This document shows, one piece after another, positions 5,755-8,199 of a stretch of 8,199 nucleotides of DNA. Under the pieces are notes generated by a model. It ran no database searches, had not been told where the DNA came from, and was given only the letters and a program-made list of their open reading frames with translations. Position numbers and translations under genes: made by a program. Source of the DNA: Planctomycetota bacterium (GTDB taxonomy: Bacteria; Planctomycetota; UBA1135; JALUZX01); the NCBI GenBank assembly GCA_027011425.1, contig JALUZX010000467.1, positions 1 through 8,199 of the forward strand. The letters are read 5' to 3'. Position 1 is the stretch's first letter. Each line of letters starts with the position of its first letter.

Positions 5755-7452
5755 TCACCAGAAGTAGAGGTTGAAGAAGACGAAGAGGGCGGCCGACACG
5801 GCGGCCCAGAAACCAGGAGTCCGGTACCAAGCGACCTTTTCCTTCTCGTGCACGATCCGTGTCAGGGACCAGACCAGGCCCACCAGTTCCTCGTCTTTCC
5901 GGGGCTTGGTGAAGAGGCTGATTCCCACGGCCAGTCCGGCCGCGATCAGCCAGGACCAGATGGCCCTCCAGAAGTTGGCCGCCATGAAGCCCGCCCCGTG
6001 GATGGGAGTGAAGAAGCTGGTTCCCACCCACTCAAGTTTTTGCATGAGAAACATCATGAAAGCCGAGGAGAACCCGATCAGCATGCCCCAGAAGGCCCCG
6101 TGGGGGGTCATCCGCTTCCAGATCATGCCCAGGAGGATCACCGCCACACCGGGCGCCAGGATCACCGAGGCGATGGCCTGGAGGTAGTCGATCACGGTGG
6201 GCATGGAACGGGCCACGTAGGCGCCCGCCACGGCCAGGCCCAGGCCCGCCACGGTGGAGATCCTTCCCATGAGAACGAGCTGCTCGTTGGTGGCGCCCTT
6301 GTGGATCACCGACTTGTAGAGGTCGTAGGTCCAGACCGCCGAGAAGGCGCTCATGTTGCCCGCCTGGCCCGCCATGAGCATGGCCACCACGGCAGTGACC
6401 CCGAGCCCGATGAGACCTCTCGGGAAATACCGGGCCATGAGCAGGGGGAGGGCCGAGTCGTAGTCCACCCCTCCTTTGGCCTTTTCCAGGAGCTGGAAGC
6501 CCGAGCCATGGTCCTTCATGAGGACCAGGGCCACAATCCCAGCGCTCACCACCACGATCCCCAGCAGCATCTTGAAATACGATCCGATGATCGGCGTCAG
6601 CCGGGCGGAGCGCAGGTCCCTGGCCGAGAAGGCCCGCTGGATGATGAGGAAGTCCGTGGTCCAGTATCCGAAGGCCACTCCAAGCCCCAGGCCGAAGATG
6701 ATTCCCATCCAGGTCATGTGCAGGGGGTTGGCCGCCGGATCGGCCGTGCTGGCCCAGAGGGAGGCGTAGCCCGGCCCCACCTGCTGGAGCCTGGCCCACA
6801 CATCAGCGGGGCTCCCCACGTCGATGAAGCCCAGCACAGGCAGGATCAGGATCCCCGCCCAGATGAGGAAGAACTGGATCACCTCGGTGAAGATGGCCGA
6901 GATGAGCCCCGCCATGGAGACGTAGAGGGCCACCAGGACGGCCGCCACCCAGACGCTTACTTCCCATTTCCACCCCAAGAAGACCTCCATGATCATGGCC
7001 AGAAGGTGGAGGGAAATCCCGGAAACCAGGATCATCATCAGGGAGAAGATGGCCGCGTTGAGGACCCGGGTCTTCTCGTCGAACCTCTCCTTCAGGTAGC
7101 CCGGAATCGACTTGATCCGCCCGCTGTAATAGAAGGGCATCATGAAGAGCCCCAGAAACAGCATGGCCGGAACGGCGCCGATCAGGTAGAAATGGGCGCA
7201 GTGGATGCCGTATTTCACGGCCGACCCGGCGTACCCGATCACCTCCATGGCTCCCATGTTGGCCGACATGAAGGCCACCCCGGCCACCCAGGCGCTGTTC
7301 TTGCGGCCCGCCAGGAAGAACTCGTCGTCCGTGCGGGCGTATTTCTTCAAGTAGAAACCCAGCCCCACGATGAAGACCAGGTAGACCAGGAGAATGGACC
7401 AGTCCACCGGGGCCAGGCGGATGAGAGGTTCGGCGGCGGCGAGGCAACCCAT
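5755..7452 (-). CDS. Sodium:solute symporter family (SSS) permease
   Basis: A 565-residue inner-membrane transporter of the LeuT-fold SSS family, with about 13-14 hydrophobic segments. Family marks include FFLAGRKNSAWVAG (about 45-58, the early conserved GR-containing stretch), GYLKERF (118-124), AGLISAIFTEVIQ (181-193) and the SSS signature region ending VWTYDLYK (373-380). The start ATG at 7452 is chosen because GGAGG (7460-7464) lies 7 bases upstream; the ATG at 7458 would leave only 1 base. Substrate cannot be told from sequence; sugars, organic acids and amino acids are all possible. When aligned without gaps back from DLYK, the Ser/Thr pair that binds Na+ in PutP (Ser340-Thr341), vSGLT and SGLT1 is Ala361-Gly362 here, and the conserved TD before xxQ is Thr189-Glu190. 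The coupling ion may therefore differ. The gene is divergent from nikR and precedes the two-helix protein in the same operon. Confidence 0.92.
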   Translation of the reverse strand: MGCLAAAEPLIRLAPVDWSILLVYLVFIVGLGFYLKKYARTDDEFFLAGRKNSAWVAGVAFMSANMGAMEVIGYAGSAVKYGIHCAHFYLIGAVPAMLFLGLFMMPFYYSGRIKSIPGYLKERFDEKTRVLNAAIFSLMMILVSGISLHLLAMIMEVFLGWKWEVSVWVAAVLVALYVSMAGLISAIFTEVIQFFLIWAGILILPVLGFIDVGSPADVWARLQQVGPGYASLWASTADPAANPLHMTWMGIIFGLGLGVAFGYWTTDFLIIQRAFSARDLRSARLTPIIGSYFKMLLGIVVVSAGIVALVLMKDHGSGFQLLEKAKGGVDYDSALPLLMARYFPRGLIGLGVTAVVAMLMAGQAGNMSAFSAVWTYDLYKSVIHKGATNEQLVLMGRISTVAGLGLAVAGAYVARSMPTVIDYLQAIASVILAPGVAVILLGMIWKRMTPHGAFWGMLIGFSSAFMMFLMQKLEWVGTSFFTPIHGAGFMAANFWRAIWSWLIAAGLAVGISLFTKPRKDEELVGLVWSLTRIVHEKEKVAWYRTPGFWAAVSAALFVFFNLYFW

Positions 7453-7490
7453 AGGCATTCCTCCACGGACAGGCGCCACGGTCGAAGGGG

Positions 7491-7598
7491 TTCGGGAGAG
7501 TCTTCCAAAAACCTACCCCTTCCTCCAGGAAAATCGCCGGGAACGAAAGTTTCACCAGTTTCAGCCCATGGGAAGGTAGATTCTGTGGAAGACCCGAA
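7491..7598. promoter_or_regulatory. Inverted pair of composite motifs in the symporter/nikR divergent promoter region
   Basis: The same string of short words occurs once facing each gene. On the plus strand, towards nikR, GGAAGGTAG (7571-7579), GGAAGAC (7587-7593) and CCGAA (7594-7598) precede the ATG by 23 bases. On the minus strand, towards the symporter, GGAAG(GG)GGTAG (7523-7513), GGAAGAC (7506-7500) and, after four extra bases, CCGAA (7495-7491) precede its ATG by 38 bases. Word order is kept, 21 bases are identical, and spacers differ by 1-4 bases. The shared arrangement suggests one regulator or sigma factor acting on both promoters; within each motif GGAAG recurs at 16-17-base spacing. 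It does not match the E. coli NikR operator (GTATGA-N16-TCATAC). Function is inferred only. Confidence 0.5.
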
Positions 7599-7621
7599 TT
7601 TCCAAAGGCGAGGTGAGAGCC

Positions 7622-8032
7622 ATGACCCGGATCAAGCGCTTCGGTGTTTCCCTGGAAGAGGACCTCCTGGAGGCCTTCGACGCCTTCCTGGACCGGAGGG
7701 GCTACCCCAACCGGTCCGAAGCCATCCGGGACCTCATCCGGGAGGCCCTCAGGGGAGAGGAAGCGGCCCACGGCCCCGGCCCGCAGGTGGGCGCCCTGGT
7801 CTTCCTCTACGACCACCACCGCCCGGGGCTCCTCCAGAAGATCACCCGCACCTTCCACGACGAAGCGGCCCACACCACCGCCTCCCTCCACGTCCATGTC
7901 ACCCACCGCCTCTGCCTGGAGGTGGCCATCCTCAAGGGGAAGGCCCAGACCCTTCGGGTTCTCGCCTCCCGGGTCCGGGCCATGAAGGGCGTCCTGCTGG
8001 GCGACCTCTTCCTCGCCCCCGTCAAGGAGTGA
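7622..8032 (+). CDS. nikR: NikR, nickel-responsive ribbon-helix-helix repressor
   Basis: NikR binds Ni(II) as a tetramer and then binds DNA, usually repressing nickel uptake genes. The 136-residue length is close to the 133 of the E. coli protein. The N-terminal ribbon-helix-helix domain (about 3-45) has RFGVSLEEDLLEAFDAF and the conserved RRGYPNRSEAIRDLIR. The C-terminal ACT-like sensor domain (about 55-132) keeps all four high-affinity nickel ligands by alignment with E. coli His76, His87, His89 and Cys95: His79, His90, His92 (LHVHVTH) and Cys98, so it should sense nickel. AGGTGAG (7611-7617) lies 4 bases before the ATG; a GTG at 7613 would overlap that site and is less likely. No nickel transporter gene is adjacent in the window; the divergent neighbour is an SSS permease. 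Its TGA stop is also the first three bases of repeat copy B. Confidence 0.95.
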   Translation: MTRIKRFGVSLEEDLLEAFDAFLDRRGYPNRSEAIRDLIREALRGEEAAHGPGPQVGALVFLYDHHRPGLLQKITRTFHDEAAHTTASLHVHVTHRLCLEVAILKGKAQTLRVLASRVRAMKGVLLGDLFLAPVKE

Positions 8033-8199
8033 CGGTTACGACAAAAGTCCCGAACCTTCGAAACTTCCAAAAAAATCGTGACCTTCCCCCAGTTTGAAAT
8101 TTTGTGAAGCCCCCGCCGGAACGAGGCCGGCTCGGGAATCCGGGCTCGTGACGCCGGCCGGAGGCGCGGTCCCCGGTTCCGGCGCCGGCCCCTAGGACC
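8030..8199 (+). repeat. Repeat element, copy B (cut by the window end)
   Basis: This plus-strand copy starts TGACGGTTACGAC, where TGA is also the nikR stop codon. It keeps the A-rich stretch (8040-8075), the 17-bp block identical to copy A (8076-8092), an 11-bp spacer of different sequence (8093-8103), the identical 27-bp block (8104-8130) and a less perfect version of the large hairpin (ACGAG 8121-8125 with CTCGT 8145-8149). Similarity continues weakly, with GCGGTC at 8166-8171 and GGAC at 8195-8198 at about the offsets expected from copy A. Copy A is 189 bp, so the missing end should lie roughly 20 bases beyond the window. Confidence 0.75.

Noticed and set aside
7453..7621. A classical NikR operator
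   Set aside because: No GTATGA-N16-TCATAC-like pair is present; the inverted words found there are different.
5848..8097. A 749-codon open frame on the plus strand opposite the symporter, running into nikR
   Set aside because: Its product is a low-complexity string of His, Gly, Pro, Arg and Asp, typical of the antisense of a GC-rich gene. The symporter and NikR frames have clear family motifs and ribosome sites.
402..8199. A composite transposon bounded by the two inverted repeat copies
   Set aside because: No transposase or integrase lies between them, the enclosed genes include core metabolism (carA), base composition looks uniform, and the copies are more simply members of a dispersed repeat family.
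8030..8199. An integron attC site after nikR
   Set aside because: The required core sites (RYYYAAC and GTTRRRY) are not present in the right places, and copy A has the opposite orientation and is not at a cassette end.

Overview
The window is about 8.2 kb of GC-rich bacterial DNA with tightly packed genes. The best guess for the source is a member of the Planctomycetota. That rests mainly on the secreted subtilase at 2669-5434, whose C-terminal half (a G-x-GC-x-G motif, a beta-rich domain, then a terminal domain with a GAPGC motif and a PND motif) resembles modules I recall from planctomycete exported proteins. Strongly GC-biased third codon positions agree with this but prove nothing. No rRNA, tRNA, CRISPR array or transposase gene was seen.

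Layout, left to right. (1) 1-387: the 3' end of an unrecognised gene for a small protein with one membrane segment. (2) 402-590: a repeat element with imperfect terminal inverted repeats and two internal stem-loops. (3) 612-2509: larB and carA, overlapping by 4 bp (ATGA) and surely translated from one transcript; a modest terminator-like hairpin follows. (4) 2669-5434: a large exported S8 protease with an I9 propeptide. (5) 5457-5490: a perfect 34-bp palindrome between convergent genes, a bidirectional terminator. (6) Minus strand, 7452 to 5507: a sodium:solute-symporter-family permease followed 11 bp later by a 78-residue two-helix membrane protein. (7) 7453-7621: a divergent promoter region in which the same composite motif occurs once facing each gene. 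(8) 7622-8032: nikR, the nickel-responsive repressor. (9) 8030 to the window end: a second copy of the repeat, in opposite orientation to the first and cut by the window edge.

Two genes have a nickel theme. LarB starts synthesis of the nickel-pincer nucleotide cofactor and NikR senses Ni(II). They lie about 6 kb apart, and each is adjacent to one copy of the repeat. The other genes (pyrimidine/arginine precursor synthesis, a secreted protease, a transport pair) have no evident link to nickel.

The least ordinary signal is the repeat pair. Two blocks of 17 and 27 bp are identical between the copies, while the 11 bp between them keeps its length but has lost its sequence. That pattern looks more like a constrained site or RNA than a uniformly decaying mobile element. 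Second in interest are the shared divergent promoter motif and the symporter, whose expected Na2-site hydroxyl pair appears to be Ala-Gly.
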